Assembly (NCBI GenBank): GCA_903930255.1
Contig: CAIYYA010000204.1
Location: 1 to 32,100, forward strand
DNA from: an uncultured beta proteobacterium
GTDB lineage: Bacteria > Pseudomonadota > Gammaproteobacteria > Burkholderiales > Burkholderiaceae_C
Reading direction: 5' to 3'
DNA length: 32,100 bases
The position numbers were made by a program, and so were the translations under genes. Of the stretch, positions 1 to 8,019 are shown one piece after another (position 1 is the first letter of the stretch; the number at the start of each line of letters is the position of its first letter). The notes below the pieces were generated by a model. The model saw only the letters and a program-made list of their open reading frames with translations. It did not search any database and was not told the DNA's origin.

Positions 1-1356
1 TACCAGTCCGAAAAAGAGAAAAAACTCTATGCCATTCTGGATGCATTCAACCAAAACAATGGTCATTTGCAGGTCACCGATGCACGCTATGTGAACGCAC
101 TCAAGCTGTTTATAACGGGTGTTTCGCCACTCGAATACATGGCACACCGGGGCTTTGCCCACGTTGGGCGTCAGCTCGGCGGTGCCGGCCCTCGGGTGGC
201 ATGCCAAATGCAGGCGCTCGATGAAATCCGCCACTCGCAAACGCAAATCCACTCGATGTCGAACTACAACAAGTTCTACAACGGCATGCAAAATTGGCGC
301 CATCAGCACGACCGCGTCTGGTACCTCTCGGTGCCCAAGTCGTTCTTTGACGATGCCATCACGGCCGGGCCGTTTGAGTTCATGATTGCCATTGGCTTTG
401 CTTTTGAATATGTGCTGACCAATTTGTTGTTTGTGCCTTTTATATCAGGCGCTGCCTACAACGGCGACATGGCGGCGATGGCCTTTGGTTTTTCGGCGCA
501 GTCGGACGAAGCAAGGCACATGACCTTGGGTCTGGAAATGATCAAGTTCATCCTGGAGCAAGACCCCGACAACCTGCCCATCGTGCAAGCCTGGATCGAT
601 AAATGGTTTTGGCGTGGTTATCGTGTGCTCACGTTGGTGGCCATGATGATGGACTACATGCTGCCCAAGCGGGTGATGAGCTGGAAAGAAGCCTGGGAAA
701 CCTATGCAGAGTCCAACGGCGGTGCCCTGTTTGCCGACCTGGCTCGCTATGGCATCACCGTGCCTGCCGGCTGGACGCAAGCCTGCAAAGACAAAGACCA
801 TCTGTCGCACCAGGCGTGGGCCGTGTTTTACAACTATGGCGCAGCCGCTCCGTTTCATACCTGGACCCCGTCCGAGACTGAAATGGCCTGGTTGTCTGAA
901 AAATACCCGGAGACCTTTGACAAATATTACCGGCCTCGTTACGAGCACTGGGCTCAAGAAGCCAAAGAAGGCAAGCGTTTCTATAACACCACGCTGCCCA
1001 TGCTGTGCCAGACCTGCCAGATTCCGATGTTCTTTACCGAGCCGGACGACCCCACCAAAATTGCTTACCGTGAGTCAGACTACAGCGGCATGAAATACCA
1101 CTTCTGCTCAGACGGTTGCAAGAGCATTTTTGACCACGAGCCTGAAAAATACATTCAGAGCTGGCTGCCCGTGCATCAAATTTACCAAGGTAATTGCTTT
1201 ACCCCTGAGGCTGATCCAACTGCCGCAGACTTCAATCCGCTGGCTGAAGTGCTCAAGTGGTACCGCATGGAAATGGGTCGCGACAACCTTGACTTTGAAG
1301 GTTCGCAAGACCAGAAAAACTTCAAGGCCTGGCGCGATCTGGCCACTGCCAACTAA
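1..1356 (+). CDS. dmpN: Phenol hydroxylase P3, di-iron oxygenase large subunit (5' end missing)
   Basis: This is the catalytic subunit of multicomponent phenol hydroxylase, which inserts one oxygen atom into phenol to give catechol at a carboxylate-bridged di-iron centre. The frame is open from base 1, so the gene starts upstream; 451 residues are visible and about 60 N-terminal ones are missing compared with DmpN. Visible iron ligands are Glu45 (SPLEYMA), the first ExxH pair Glu75/His78 (DEIRH) and the second pair Glu170/His173 (DEARH). The C-terminal part has a YHS-like metal site with Cys336, Cys339, Cys369 and Cys373. A TTG at 67 is only an internal codon, because homology continues upstream of it. 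dmpO follows after 21 bases. The regulatory and small subunits (dmpK, L, M) should lie just upstream. Identification is very secure. Confidence 0.97.
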   Translation, partial: YQSEKEKKLYAILDAFNQNNGHLQVTDARYVNALKLFITGVSPLEYMAHRGFAHVGRQLGGAGPRVACQMQALDEIRHSQTQIHSMSNYNKFYNGMQNWRHQHDRVWYLSVPKSFFDDAITAGPFEFMIAIGFAFEYVLTNLLFVPFISGAAYNGDMAAMAFGFSAQSDEARHMTLGLEMIKFILEQDPDNLPIVQAWIDKWFWRGYRVLTLVAMMMDYMLPKRVMSWKEAWETYAESNGGALFADLARYGITVPAGWTQACKDKDHLSHQAWAVFYNYGAAAPFHTWTPSETEMAWLSEKYPETFDKYYRPRYEHWAQEAKEGKRFYNTTLPMLCQTCQIPMFFTEPDDPTKIAYRESDYSGMKYHFCSDGCKSIFDHEPEKYIQSWLPVHQIYQGNCFTPEADPTAADFNPLAEVLKWYRMEMGRDNLDFEGSQDQKNFKAWRDLATAN

Positions 1357-1377
1357 GCAAACTCAGGAGACACAGAG

Positions 1378-1734
1378 ATGACTACAAAATCCGTTAGCCC
1401 TTACCCTTTCATGCAGCAAGACACGGTGAATAAATTCCCCGCGCCCTTGCTCTACATTGGCTGGGAAGACCACCTGATGTTTTGCGCGCCCTTTTGCGCA
1501 CCCATGCCACCCACGCTGAAATTCGGCGACATGCTGGCCGGTGCTTTGCCGGGGATGTTTGGGGCCCACCCAGACTTTGCCAAAATCGACTGGAGCACCG
1601 CCGAGTGGTTTAAATCAGGTAAGCCCTGGCAGCCCGATGCCGACAAAACCCTGGCTGAAAACGGCTTGGGCCACAAAGATGTGATCCGTTTTCGCACGCC
1701 CGGTTTGACCGGCTTGCAGGGTTCTTGCAGCTAA
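1378..1734 (+). CDS. dmpO: Phenol hydroxylase component P4
   Basis: Small subunit (118 residues) of the phenol hydroxylase oxygenase, the gamma chain of the (alpha-beta-gamma)2 hydroxylase complex. It is recognised by overall similarity to DmpO (about 119 residues), including the early segment PYPFMQQDTVNKFPAPLLY and the mid-protein cysteine-rich CAPFCAPMPP stretch. No catalytic residues are assigned to this family; in structures it packs on the large subunit. The ATG is preceded by AGGAGA at 1366-1371. Its place between dmpN and dmpP matches the canonical order, and its stop codon lies next to the ribosome binding site of dmpP. Confidence 0.95.
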   Translation: MTTKSVSPYPFMQQDTVNKFPAPLLYIGWEDHLMFCAPFCAPMPPTLKFGDMLAGALPGMFGAHPDFAKIDWSTAEWFKSGKPWQPDADKTLAENGLGHKDVIRFRTPGLTGLQGSCS

Positions 1735-1751
1735 AGGAATAAACGCAGCGC

Positions 1752-2825
1752 ATGAGCTACCAACTAACGATCGAACCGCTGGGCCAGGTGCTGGAGGTTG
1801 AGGCGGGTCAAACCATCCTCGACGCCGCCCTGCGCGCTGGCATTTATTTGCCGCATGCGTGTTGTCATGGGCTGTGTGCTACCTGCAAAGTGGAGGTGAC
1901 TGACGGTGAAGTCGAGCACGGTGTGGCCTCCAACTTCGCCTTGATGGACTACGAGCGTGAAGAGGGCAAGTGTTTGGCTTGCTGTGCCACGCTCGAGTCT
2001 GATGTAACGATCGAGGCTGAAATTGACGACGAGCCTGACGCGCTGAATTTGCCTGTGCATGACTACCGGGGGCGGGTCTCGCGCATTGCTGATCTGACCC
2101 CTACCGTCAAAGGTGTCTGGGTCGAACTTGATCCAGCTCAGCGCATCACTTTCCAGGCGGGTCAATACATCAATCTGGTGGTGCCAGGCGAGGCGCAAAG
2201 CAGGGCTTTTTCGATTGCCAGTGCGCCAGCCCTGAGCGGCGAGATTGAGCTTAATATCCGCCGCATTCCGGGCGGGCGTGCCACCAGCTGGATTCATGAC
2301 GAACTCAAGGGTGGAGACAGCTTGCGTTTTAGCGGTCCCTACGGACGCTTTTTTGTACGCCAAAAGCAGCATCTGGCCGAGCAACTGCCCTACTTGTTTT
2401 TGGCCGGTGGTTCGGGCTTGTCGAGCCCACGCTCGATGGTGCTCGACTTACTTGAACAAGGCATTACTTTGCCCATTACCTTGGTGAATGGTGCGCGCAA
2501 CCAGGCCGAGCTATATCACCACGACGAGTTTGTAGCACTGGCGGCTCAGAACCCCAATTTTGACTATGTGCCGGTGCTCTCCAATGAGCCTGATAGCAGC
2601 GTTTGGGCGGGTGCGCGCGGTTTTGTGCATGACGCGGCCAAAGCCCACTTCAAGAATGACTTTCGGGGTCGCAAAGCCTACCTGTGTGGGCCGCCACTGA
2701 TGATTGATGCCTGCATCAACACGCTGATGCAGGGGCGTTTGTTTGAGCGCGACATCTACACCGAAAAGTTCATCTCGGCAGCCGACGCACAACAGGTGCG
2801 CAGCCCGCTGTTTCGCAAAATTTGA
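1752..2825 (+). CDS. dmpP: Phenol hydroxylase P5, NADH:ferredoxin-type reductase
   Basis: Reductase (357 residues) passing electrons from NADH through FAD and a [2Fe-2S] cluster to the DmpN di-iron site. The N-terminal plant-type ferredoxin domain (about 1-90) has Cys37, Cys42, Cys45 and Cys77. The ferredoxin-NADP reductase-like part (about 105-340) has the flavin motif RAFSIAS, the nucleotide-binding motif LAGGSGLSSP and the CGPPLMIDAC segment. The C-terminus IYTEKF is typical of this family. The start is preceded by AAGGA at 1734-1738, overlapping the dmpO stop, with a rather long spacing of 13 bases. The length is normal for DmpP/TomA5-type reductases. Confidence 0.96.
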   Translation: MSYQLTIEPLGQVLEVEAGQTILDAALRAGIYLPHACCHGLCATCKVEVTDGEVEHGVASNFALMDYEREEGKCLACCATLESDVTIEAEIDDEPDALNLPVHDYRGRVSRIADLTPTVKGVWVELDPAQRITFQAGQYINLVVPGEAQSRAFSIASAPALSGEIELNIRRIPGGRATSWIHDELKGGDSLRFSGPYGRFFVRQKQHLAEQLPYLFLAGGSGLSSPRSMVLDLLEQGITLPITLVNGARNQAELYHHDEFVALAAQNPNFDYVPVLSNEPDSSVWAGARGFVHDAAKAHFKNDFRGRKAYLCGPPLMIDACINTLMQGRLFERDIYTEKFISAADAQQVRSPLFRKI

Positions 2826-2846
2826 TTTCTGCAAGCTGTAATAGCC

Positions 2847-3194
2847 ATGACCCTGCACACCGTGACCATCGAAGACGACGGCAGCAGCTACCGCTGCTCT
2901 GACAGCCAGACCCTGCTGGAAGGCATGGAGTCGCTCGGCAAAAAAGGCATCCCGGTGGGTTGCCGTGGCGGTGGCTGCGGTGTTTGCAAGGTCCAAGTGC
3001 TCAGCGGCTCTTACACCAAGCGGGTGATGAGCCGTGAGCACATCAGCGAGTCCGAGGAGGCGCAAGGCTGTGTGTTGGCATGTCGCGTGCGTCCAACCAA
3101 CGCGACCACCTTGCGGGTCATCGGAAAAATGAAAAAAAATGTCTGCCGGGCGGTTGAGCCGGCCGACGTTCACTTCCCTCAACCTGAAGACTAA
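2847..3194 (+). CDS. dmpQ: Plant-type [2Fe-2S] ferredoxin, catechol 2,3-dioxygenase reactivase
   Basis: Small ferredoxin (115 residues) of the DmpQ/XylT family. XylT is known to rescue catechol 2,3-dioxygenase after its active-site iron is oxidised by poor substrates, by reducing Fe(III) back to Fe(II). The cluster ligands are Cys39, Cys44, Cys47 and Cys79 (CRGGGCGVC, then CVLAC). It lies 21 bases after dmpP and 14 bases before dmpB, as in other dmp/xyl operons. The ribosome binding site is weak: there is no clear GGAG before the ATG, so it may be made in small amounts or by coupling to dmpP. Function is inferred from family and position. Confidence 0.93.
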   Translation: MTLHTVTIEDDGSSYRCSDSQTLLEGMESLGKKGIPVGCRGGGCGVCKVQVLSGSYTKRVMSREHISESEEAQGCVLACRVRPTNATTLRVIGKMKKNVCRAVEPADVHFPQPED

Positions 3195-3208
3195 CTGGAG
3201 ACTACAAA

Positions 3209-4135
3209 ATGGCAATGACAGGTGTTTTGCGCCCGGGCCACGCCCAACTGCGTGTGCTCGACATGGATGAATCGGTGAAGTTTTACACCGATGTGGTGGG
3301 CTTGGTAGAGACCGGGCGCGATGCGTCGGGTCGCGTTTATTTCAAGACCCGTGCTGAGCGTGACCACAACAGCATTGTGTTGCGTCAAGCTGACCGCGCT
3401 GGGTTGGATTTTTTTGGCTACAAGGTGCTCAACCAGGCCACGCTGGAAGACCTCGACAGCAAGCTCAAGGCTTATGGCGTGACCACCGAGCGCATCCCCG
3501 CCGGCGAAATGCTGGAAACTGGCGAGCGCGTGCGCTTCACGATTCCGACCGGCCACACCATTGAGCTGTTTGCCGACAAGACAGATGTAGGCAACCTCAT
3601 GGGCTACAACGACCCCGAAGTCGATGTGATTGACGGCAAGGGCATTCGCCCGATCCGCATGGACCATGCGTTGCTTTACGGTGGCGACATTGACGGCGCG
3701 CGCAAGCTGTTTGAAGACGTGCTGGGTTTTAATCTGGTCGAACATGTCAAGCTCGAAGACGGTAGCACCGACTTGGCCATTTGGCTGACCTGCAGCGCCA
3801 AGGCGCACGACTTGGCCATGGTGCGCCACGCAGAAGACGGCAAGCTGCACCATGTGGCTTTTCAGATGGGCAGCTGGGAGCAGGTGCTGCGTGCGGCTGA
3901 CATCATGAGCATCAACCGTGTTTCGATCGACATTGGCCCAACCCGCCACGGCATCACCCAAGGCACCACCATTTATTTCTTTGACCCGTCTGGCAACCGC
4001 CTTGAGACTTTCTGTGGTGGCTACGACCACTACCCCGACATGCACCCGATCACCTGGAGCTGGGAGCACGTTGGCCGTGGCATTTTTTACCATAACCGTC
4101 AGCTGAACCCGGCTTTCCTGAGCGTGGTGACCTGA
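3209..4135 (+). CDS. dmpB: Catechol 2,3-dioxygenase (extradiol)
   Basis: Extradiol dioxygenase (308 residues) cleaving catechol next to its hydroxyl groups to give yellow 2-hydroxymuconic semialdehyde. It is a two-domain vicinal-oxygen-chelate protein. The C-terminal module carries the Fe(II) ligands His153 (MDHALLYGG), His214 (LHHVAF) and Glu266 (GNRLETFCGGY), almost at XylE numbering. The RHGITQ segment provides the conserved second-sphere histidine. The start ATG is preceded by CTGGAGA at 3195-3201; a second ATG two codons on is possible. The stop TGA shares one base with the ATG of the next gene (TGATG), indicating translational coupling. Confidence 0.97.
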   Translation: MAMTGVLRPGHAQLRVLDMDESVKFYTDVVGLVETGRDASGRVYFKTRAERDHNSIVLRQADRAGLDFFGYKVLNQATLEDLDSKLKAYGVTTERIPAGEMLETGERVRFTIPTGHTIELFADKTDVGNLMGYNDPEVDVIDGKGIRPIRMDHALLYGGDIDGARKLFEDVLGFNLVEHVKLEDGSTDLAIWLTCSAKAHDLAMVRHAEDGKLHHVAFQMGSWEQVLRAADIMSINRVSIDIGPTRHGITQGTTIYFFDPSGNRLETFCGGYDHYPDMHPITWSWEHVGRGIFYHNRQLNPAFLSVVT

Positions 4136-4566
4136 TGCAAATTGCCCATTCCCAATCTGTCATTGGCTGGGAAGCTGCAGCCACGGCGGCGCGTGCCGCT
4201 GTGCTGCACGCGCAAGGCCTGGGCCTCTGCATCAACGTGGCGGTGGTCGACAGTGGTGGCAACCTGGCTGCGTTTTTGCGCATGCCCGGGGCTTATCTGC
4301 ATTCGATCGACATCGCCATTGACAAGGCCTATACCGCGGCCAGTTTTGGCCTGGCCACCAGCCAGTGGCACGCTGCGCTGCAGCAGCACTCTGAGGCAGT
4401 GCGTGAGGGCATCGTGCGCAGGCCACGCTTTGTCGCTTTTGGTGGCGGCTTGCCAATTGTTGAGCATGGCCAACGCGTGGGTGGCATTGGGGTGTCGGGC
4501 GGATCAGAAGAGCAAGACGAAGCCTGCGCGCAAGCCGGGCTCCAAGCGATTGGGCTCATGAGCTAA
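4135..4566 (+). CDS. GlcG/HbpS-type heme-binding-domain protein of unknown role
   Basis: Small protein (143 residues) of the Haem_degrading/DUF336 family (GlcG, HbpS, PduO C-terminal domain). It shows the family's central helix (IDIAIDKAYTAASFG), a glycine-rich loop (FGGGLPIV) and the closing GGIGVSGGSEEQDEACAQAG segment. No signal peptide is seen, so it is probably cytoplasmic. Members bind heme or cobalamin or have no known ligand. The gene overlaps the dmpB stop by one base, which ties it to the catechol dioxygenase step. It is absent from the classical CF600 dmp order, though I recall relatives in other beta-proteobacterial meta-cleavage operons. A role in dioxygenase iron handling or in binding an aromatic intermediate is only a guess. 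Confidence 0.85.
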   Translation: MQIAHSQSVIGWEAAATAARAAVLHAQGLGLCINVAVVDSGGNLAAFLRMPGAYLHSIDIAIDKAYTAASFGLATSQWHAALQQHSEAVREGIVRRPRFVAFGGGLPIVEHGQRVGGIGVSGGSEEQDEACAQAGLQAIGLMS

Positions 4567-4572
4567 TTTTTC

Positions 4573-4600
4573 TGACCCCCTGGAGAACCGCCAGGGGTCA
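4573..4600 (+). other. Intra-operon stem-loop between the heme-binding-like gene and dmpC
   Basis: TGACCCCCTGG (4573-4583) can pair with CCAGGGGTCA (4591-4600), with one bulged C and a 7-base loop. The following bases (TAAAAGTTATTT) are not a clean T-run, so a full terminator is unlikely. It could be an RNA-processing or partial attenuation element in the 99-base spacer. Confidence 0.5.
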
Positions 4601-4665
4601 TAAAAGTTATTTCACTTTAACGGCGTTGGGCGAATGCCCTTGCGCCACTTTTGGAAGAGTTGACC

Positions 4666-6126
4666 ATGAAAGAAATCAAGAACTTCATCAACGGCGAATA
4701 CGTTGGCAATGTCAGCGGCAAAACCTACGAGAAGCGCAACCCGGTGGACAACTCGCTGATCGGCATGGTCTATGAAGCCGGCCAGCCCGAGGTCGATGCC
4801 GCAGTGACTGCCGCTCGTGCTGCCTTGCACGGCCCCTGGGGTAAGCTGTCGGTGGTGGATCGCTGCGCCATGCTCGATGCCGTCGCAGCTGAGATCAACC
4901 ACCGCTTTGATGACTTTTTGCAGGCCGAAGTAGCCGACACCGGCAAGCCGTCGCACCTGGCCTCGCACATCGACATTCCACGCGGTGCGGCCAATTTCAA
5001 GATTTTTACCGACACCATCAAAAACGTGTCTACCGAGTCGTTCGAGATGCGCACCCCAGACGGCAAAACTGCGCGCAGCTACGGTGTGCGTACACCGCGC
5101 GGGGTGATTGCCATCATCTGTCCGTGGAACCTGCCGCTGTTGCTGATGACCTGGAAATGCGGCCCGGCGCTGGCCTGCGGCAACACCGTGGTGGTCAAAC
5201 CCTCTGAAGTGACCCCCAGCACAGCAACCTTGCTGGGCGAGGTGATGAACAAGGTCGGTGTGCCGCCCGGGGTTTATAACGTGGTGAACGGCTTTGGCGT
5301 GAACTCTGCAGGCTCGTTCCTGACTGCCCATCAGGGTATCAATGGCATCACTTTCACCGGTGAGACCAAAACCGGCACCGCCATTATCAAAGCTGCTGCT
5401 GACGGCATTCGCCCGGTGTCGCTTGAGCTGGGTGGCAAAAACGCCGCCGTGGTGTTTGCCGATTGTGATTTTGACAACGCCGTCAACACCGTGACCCGTT
5501 CGGTGTTTGAGAACTGCGGCCAAGTTTGCCTGGGCACCGAGCGTGTCTATGTGGAGCGGCCAATTTTCGACAAGTTTGTAGCAGCGCTCAAAGTCAAAGC
5601 CGAGACCATGAAACCGGGTCGCCCGTTTGACCACGACACCAAAATTGGCCCACTGGTGAGCAAAATCCATCAAAAGAAAGTGCTCTCTTATTACGCCCGC
5701 GCCAAAGAAGAGGGCGCAACCATCGTCTTTGGCGGTGGCGTACCGGATATGCCCGACGACCTCAAAGACGGCTGCTGGGTCGAACCCACCATCTGGACCG
5801 GTCTGCCCGAAACAGCATCAGTGGTTCGCGAAGAAATTTTTGGCCCCTGCTGCCACATCACGCCCTTCGACACTGAAGAAGAAGCGGTGCGTTTGGCCAA
5901 CGACACTAAGTATGGCCTGGCTACTTCGATCTACACGCAAGACATCAGCCGCGCCAGCCGAATGGCCAGCCAGATTGAAGTCGGCCTGTGCTGGATCAAC
6001 AGCTGGTTTTTGCGCGACCTGCGCACCCCGTTTGGCGGCTCCAAGCAGTCAGGCATCGGGCGCGAGGGTGGCCTGCATTCGCTCGAGTTCTACACCGAAT
6101 TGCGCAACGTGATGATCAAATACTGA
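4666..6126 (+). CDS. dmpC: 2-hydroxymuconic semialdehyde dehydrogenase
   Basis: NAD-dependent aldehyde dehydrogenase (486 residues) oxidising 2-hydroxymuconic semialdehyde to 4-oxalocrotonate (2-hydroxymuconate). This is the entry to the oxalocrotonate branch used for unsubstituted catechol. Signatures are PWNLPLLL (oxyanion Asn), Glu254 in LELGGKNAAV, the nucleophile Cys288 in NCGQVCLGTERVYVE, and the C-terminal FGGSKQSGIGREGG. I chose ATG 4666, five codons after an in-frame TTG at 4651, because GGAAGAG (4653-4659) sits correctly upstream and the resulting N-terminus MKEIKNFINGEYV and length equal DmpC/XylG. dmpD starts 11 bases after the stop. Confidence 0.97.
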   Translation: MKEIKNFINGEYVGNVSGKTYEKRNPVDNSLIGMVYEAGQPEVDAAVTAARAALHGPWGKLSVVDRCAMLDAVAAEINHRFDDFLQAEVADTGKPSHLASHIDIPRGAANFKIFTDTIKNVSTESFEMRTPDGKTARSYGVRTPRGVIAIICPWNLPLLLMTWKCGPALACGNTVVVKPSEVTPSTATLLGEVMNKVGVPPGVYNVVNGFGVNSAGSFLTAHQGINGITFTGETKTGTAIIKAAADGIRPVSLELGGKNAAVVFADCDFDNAVNTVTRSVFENCGQVCLGTERVYVERPIFDKFVAALKVKAETMKPGRPFDHDTKIGPLVSKIHQKKVLSYYARAKEEGATIVFGGGVPDMPDDLKDGCWVEPTIWTGLPETASVVREEIFGPCCHITPFDTEEEAVRLANDTKYGLATSIYTQDISRASRMASQIEVGLCWINSWFLRDLRTPFGGSKQSGIGREGGLHSLEFYTELRNVMIKY

Positions 6127-6137
6127 GCACCTGCCGC

Positions 6138-6989
6138 ATGAGCCAAAACCCTGAAATCGGCCGGTCCATCCGCACTGGCGGCTTTGCCACCAACTACCAC
6201 GATGTTGGCACGGGCGCCCCGGTGCTGCTGATCCACGGCTCTGGCCCTGGTGTCAGCGCCTGGGCCAACTGGCGCCTGTTGCTGCCAACGCTGGCACAAA
6301 GCCGGCGTGTGATTGCCCCTGACATGCGCGGTTTTGGTTTTACCGAGCGCCCGCAGAACCCAGCTGATGCCAGTGCATACAACATGGCGGCCTGGGTGCA
6401 ACAGGCCATTGATTTGCTCGATGCCCTGGGTCTGGAGCAAACCGATCTGGTGGGCAACTCCTTTGGCGGTGCTTTGGCGCTGGCGCTGGCCATTGCCCAC
6501 CCCCAACGGGTGCGCCGGCTGGTGCTGATGGGCAGCGTGGGGGTGCCCTTTGCCATCACACCGGGGCTGGACGCCGTCTGGGGCTACACCCCGTCATTGG
6601 ACAACATGCGCCAATTGCTGGACATTTTTGCCTACAGCCGAGCGCTGGTGACCGACGAACTGGCGCAGTTGCGCTACCAGGCCAGCATTCAGCCAGGTTT
6701 TCAGGAATCGTTTGCTTCCATGTTTCCAGCTCCGCGCCAGGCCTGGGTGGATGCCATGGCCAGCAGCGAAACAGCTATTCGGGCGCTGCCGCACACCACG
6801 CTGGTGGTGCATGGCCGTGAAGACCTGGTGATTCCGCTGAAAAACTCGCTGCAGCTTGCGCAATGGATTGAGCGCGCGCAATTGCATGTGTTTGGTCAGT
6901 GTGGCCACTGGACGCAGATCGAGCACGCCGCACGCTTTGCCCAGCTGGTGCAAAATTTTCTGACTGAGGCTGATGGCCAGGCGGCTTGA
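6138..6989 (+). CDS. dmpD: 2-hydroxymuconic semialdehyde hydrolase
   Basis: Alpha/beta hydrolase (283 residues) cleaving the C-C bond of the ring-fission product to 2-hydroxypenta-2,4-dienoate and formate (or another acid from substituted catechols). The catalytic triad is visible: Ser108 in GNSFGGAL, Asp229 in HGREDLVIP and His257 in GQCGHWTQIE. The HGSGPGVSAWANW segment gives the oxyanion-hole region typical of meta-cleavage hydrolases. The frame stays open upstream to 5988 inside dmpC, but ATG 6138 gives the family N-terminus (MSQNPEIGRSI) and length. The ribosome binding site is weak, so coupling to dmpC over the 11-base gap is likely. Confidence 0.96.
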   Translation: MSQNPEIGRSIRTGGFATNYHDVGTGAPVLLIHGSGPGVSAWANWRLLLPTLAQSRRVIAPDMRGFGFTERPQNPADASAYNMAAWVQQAIDLLDALGLEQTDLVGNSFGGALALALAIAHPQRVRRLVLMGSVGVPFAITPGLDAVWGYTPSLDNMRQLLDIFAYSRALVTDELAQLRYQASIQPGFQESFASMFPAPRQAWVDAMASSETAIRALPHTTLVVHGREDLVIPLKNSLQLAQWIERAQLHVFGQCGHWTQIEHAARFAQLVQNFLTEADGQAA

Positions 6990-7002
6990 TCTCAAATTAC
7001 TA

Positions 7003-7050
7003 TTCTATTCATAGCTGCTAGAGCTTTCTAAATAAGCGCTAGAGCCAAAT
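7003..7050 (+). repeat. Dispersed small palindromic repeat in the dmpD-dmpE spacer
   Basis: A 30-base unit (7012-7041) begins TAGCTGCTAG and ends AAGCGCTA. CTAGAGCTT (7018-7026) pairs with AAGCGCTAG (7034-7042) with one mismatch. It resembles a short intergenic repeat I associate with Comamonadaceae genomes. Two diverged units of the same length lie inside dprA in this window. It widens the spacer to 100 bases. Confidence 0.6.
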
Positions 7051-7089
7051 TTCATATATAAATTTTTTTACTAACAGGACCCGATAACA

Positions 7090-7872
7090 ATGGACACCCA
7101 ACTGATCGAAACCCTGGGCGATGAGCTGTACCACGCCATGAGCACCCAAACCGTGGTCGATCCGCTCACCACGCGCTACCCTCAGATCACCATCGAAAAC
7201 GCTTACCACATCCAGCAGCGCATGTTGTCGCGCAGGCTGCAAGCTGGTGAGCGTGTGGTGGGCAAAAAAATCGGTGTCACGTCGGCTGCGGTGATGAATA
7301 TGCTGGGTGTTTATCAACCCGATTTTGGCTACCTGCTGGACGGCATGATCTACAACGAAGGCCAGACCATTGACAGCAAAACCTTGATTCAGCCTAAAGC
7401 CGAGGGTGAAATTGCTTTTATCCTGAAAAAAGACCTGATGGGTCCGGGCATCAGCAACGCCGATGTGTTGGCTGCCACCGAGTGCGTCATGCCATGCTTT
7501 GAGATTGTGGATTCACGCATTCGTGACTGGAAAATCAAAATCCAGGACACCGTGGCCGACAACGCCTCGTGCGGTGTCTTTGTGCTGGGTGACCGCGCCG
7601 TTGACCCACGCCGCATCGATCTGTCCACCTGCGGCATGGTGCTGGAGAAAAATGGCGAAATCATCGGCACGGGAGCCGGTGCCGCCGCTTTAGGCTCACC
7701 GGTCAACGCTGTGGCCTGGCTGGCCAACACCCTGGGTCGCCTTGGCATCGGCATGAAAGCCGGTGAAGTGATTTTGTCGGGTGCACTGGCGGCCATGTCG
7801 CCGGCCAAAGCGGGCGATAACTTCCGCGTCTCCATTGGCGGCCTGGGCAGCTGCTCGGTGCGCTTTGCCTAA
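7090..7872 (+). CDS. dmpE: 2-oxopent-4-enoate (2-hydroxypentadienoate) hydratase
   Basis: Hydratase (260 residues) adding water to 2-hydroxypenta-2,4-dienoate to form 4-hydroxy-2-oxovalerate. It belongs to the MhpD/fumarylacetoacetase-fold family. Metal-binding carboxylates are visible as Glu105 and Glu107 (KAEGEIAF) and Glu138 (FEIVDSR), at MhpD-like spacing. The ATG is preceded by CAGGA at 7075-7079. It is paralogous to dmpH in this operon (both carry the E-x-E...E metal site), and the two products form a complex in characterised systems. The long spacers on both sides are unusual for this otherwise tight operon. Confidence 0.95.
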   Translation: MDTQLIETLGDELYHAMSTQTVVDPLTTRYPQITIENAYHIQQRMLSRRLQAGERVVGKKIGVTSAAVMNMLGVYQPDFGYLLDGMIYNEGQTIDSKTLIQPKAEGEIAFILKKDLMGPGISNADVLAATECVMPCFEIVDSRIRDWKIKIQDTVADNASCGVFVLGDRAVDPRRIDLSTCGMVLEKNGEIIGTGAGAAALGSPVNAVAWLANTLGRLGIGMKAGEVILSGALAAMSPAKAGDNFRVSIGGLGSCSVRFA

Positions 7873-8019
7873 TTTCATTTTCATATCAATCCGGCATGTT
7901 GTTGCTTCGCCTTGCCGTACTAGAGCATGGTCTGCGGCTTCGCGCCAAATGTCGAATCGATCTGGAAACGGAATAAGTGACTCGCGCGGGTCAACAGAAT
8001 TTTCAAACTTGGAGTTTTT
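7873..8019 (+). other. 147-base spacer between dmpE and dmpF, possible second repeat family
   Basis: No reading frame is convincing here. A segment around 7903-7950 (GCTTCGCCTTGCCGTACT, then TCTGCGGCTTCGCGCC) resembles a dispersed intergenic repeat with weak dyad symmetry (GCCG...CGGC). The TTGGAG just before 8020 is the dmpF ribosome binding site. No promoter could be supported. Confidence 0.35.

Noticed and set aside
4612-5673. 353-residue open frame on the minus strand opposite dmpC
   Set aside because: It lies wholly opposite a well-identified gene, shows no recognisable domain and reflects GC-biased third positions.
5988-6137. Upstream extension of the dmpD frame into dmpC
   Set aside because: It is a shadow of the dmpC 3' end; ATG 6138 gives the family N-terminus and length.
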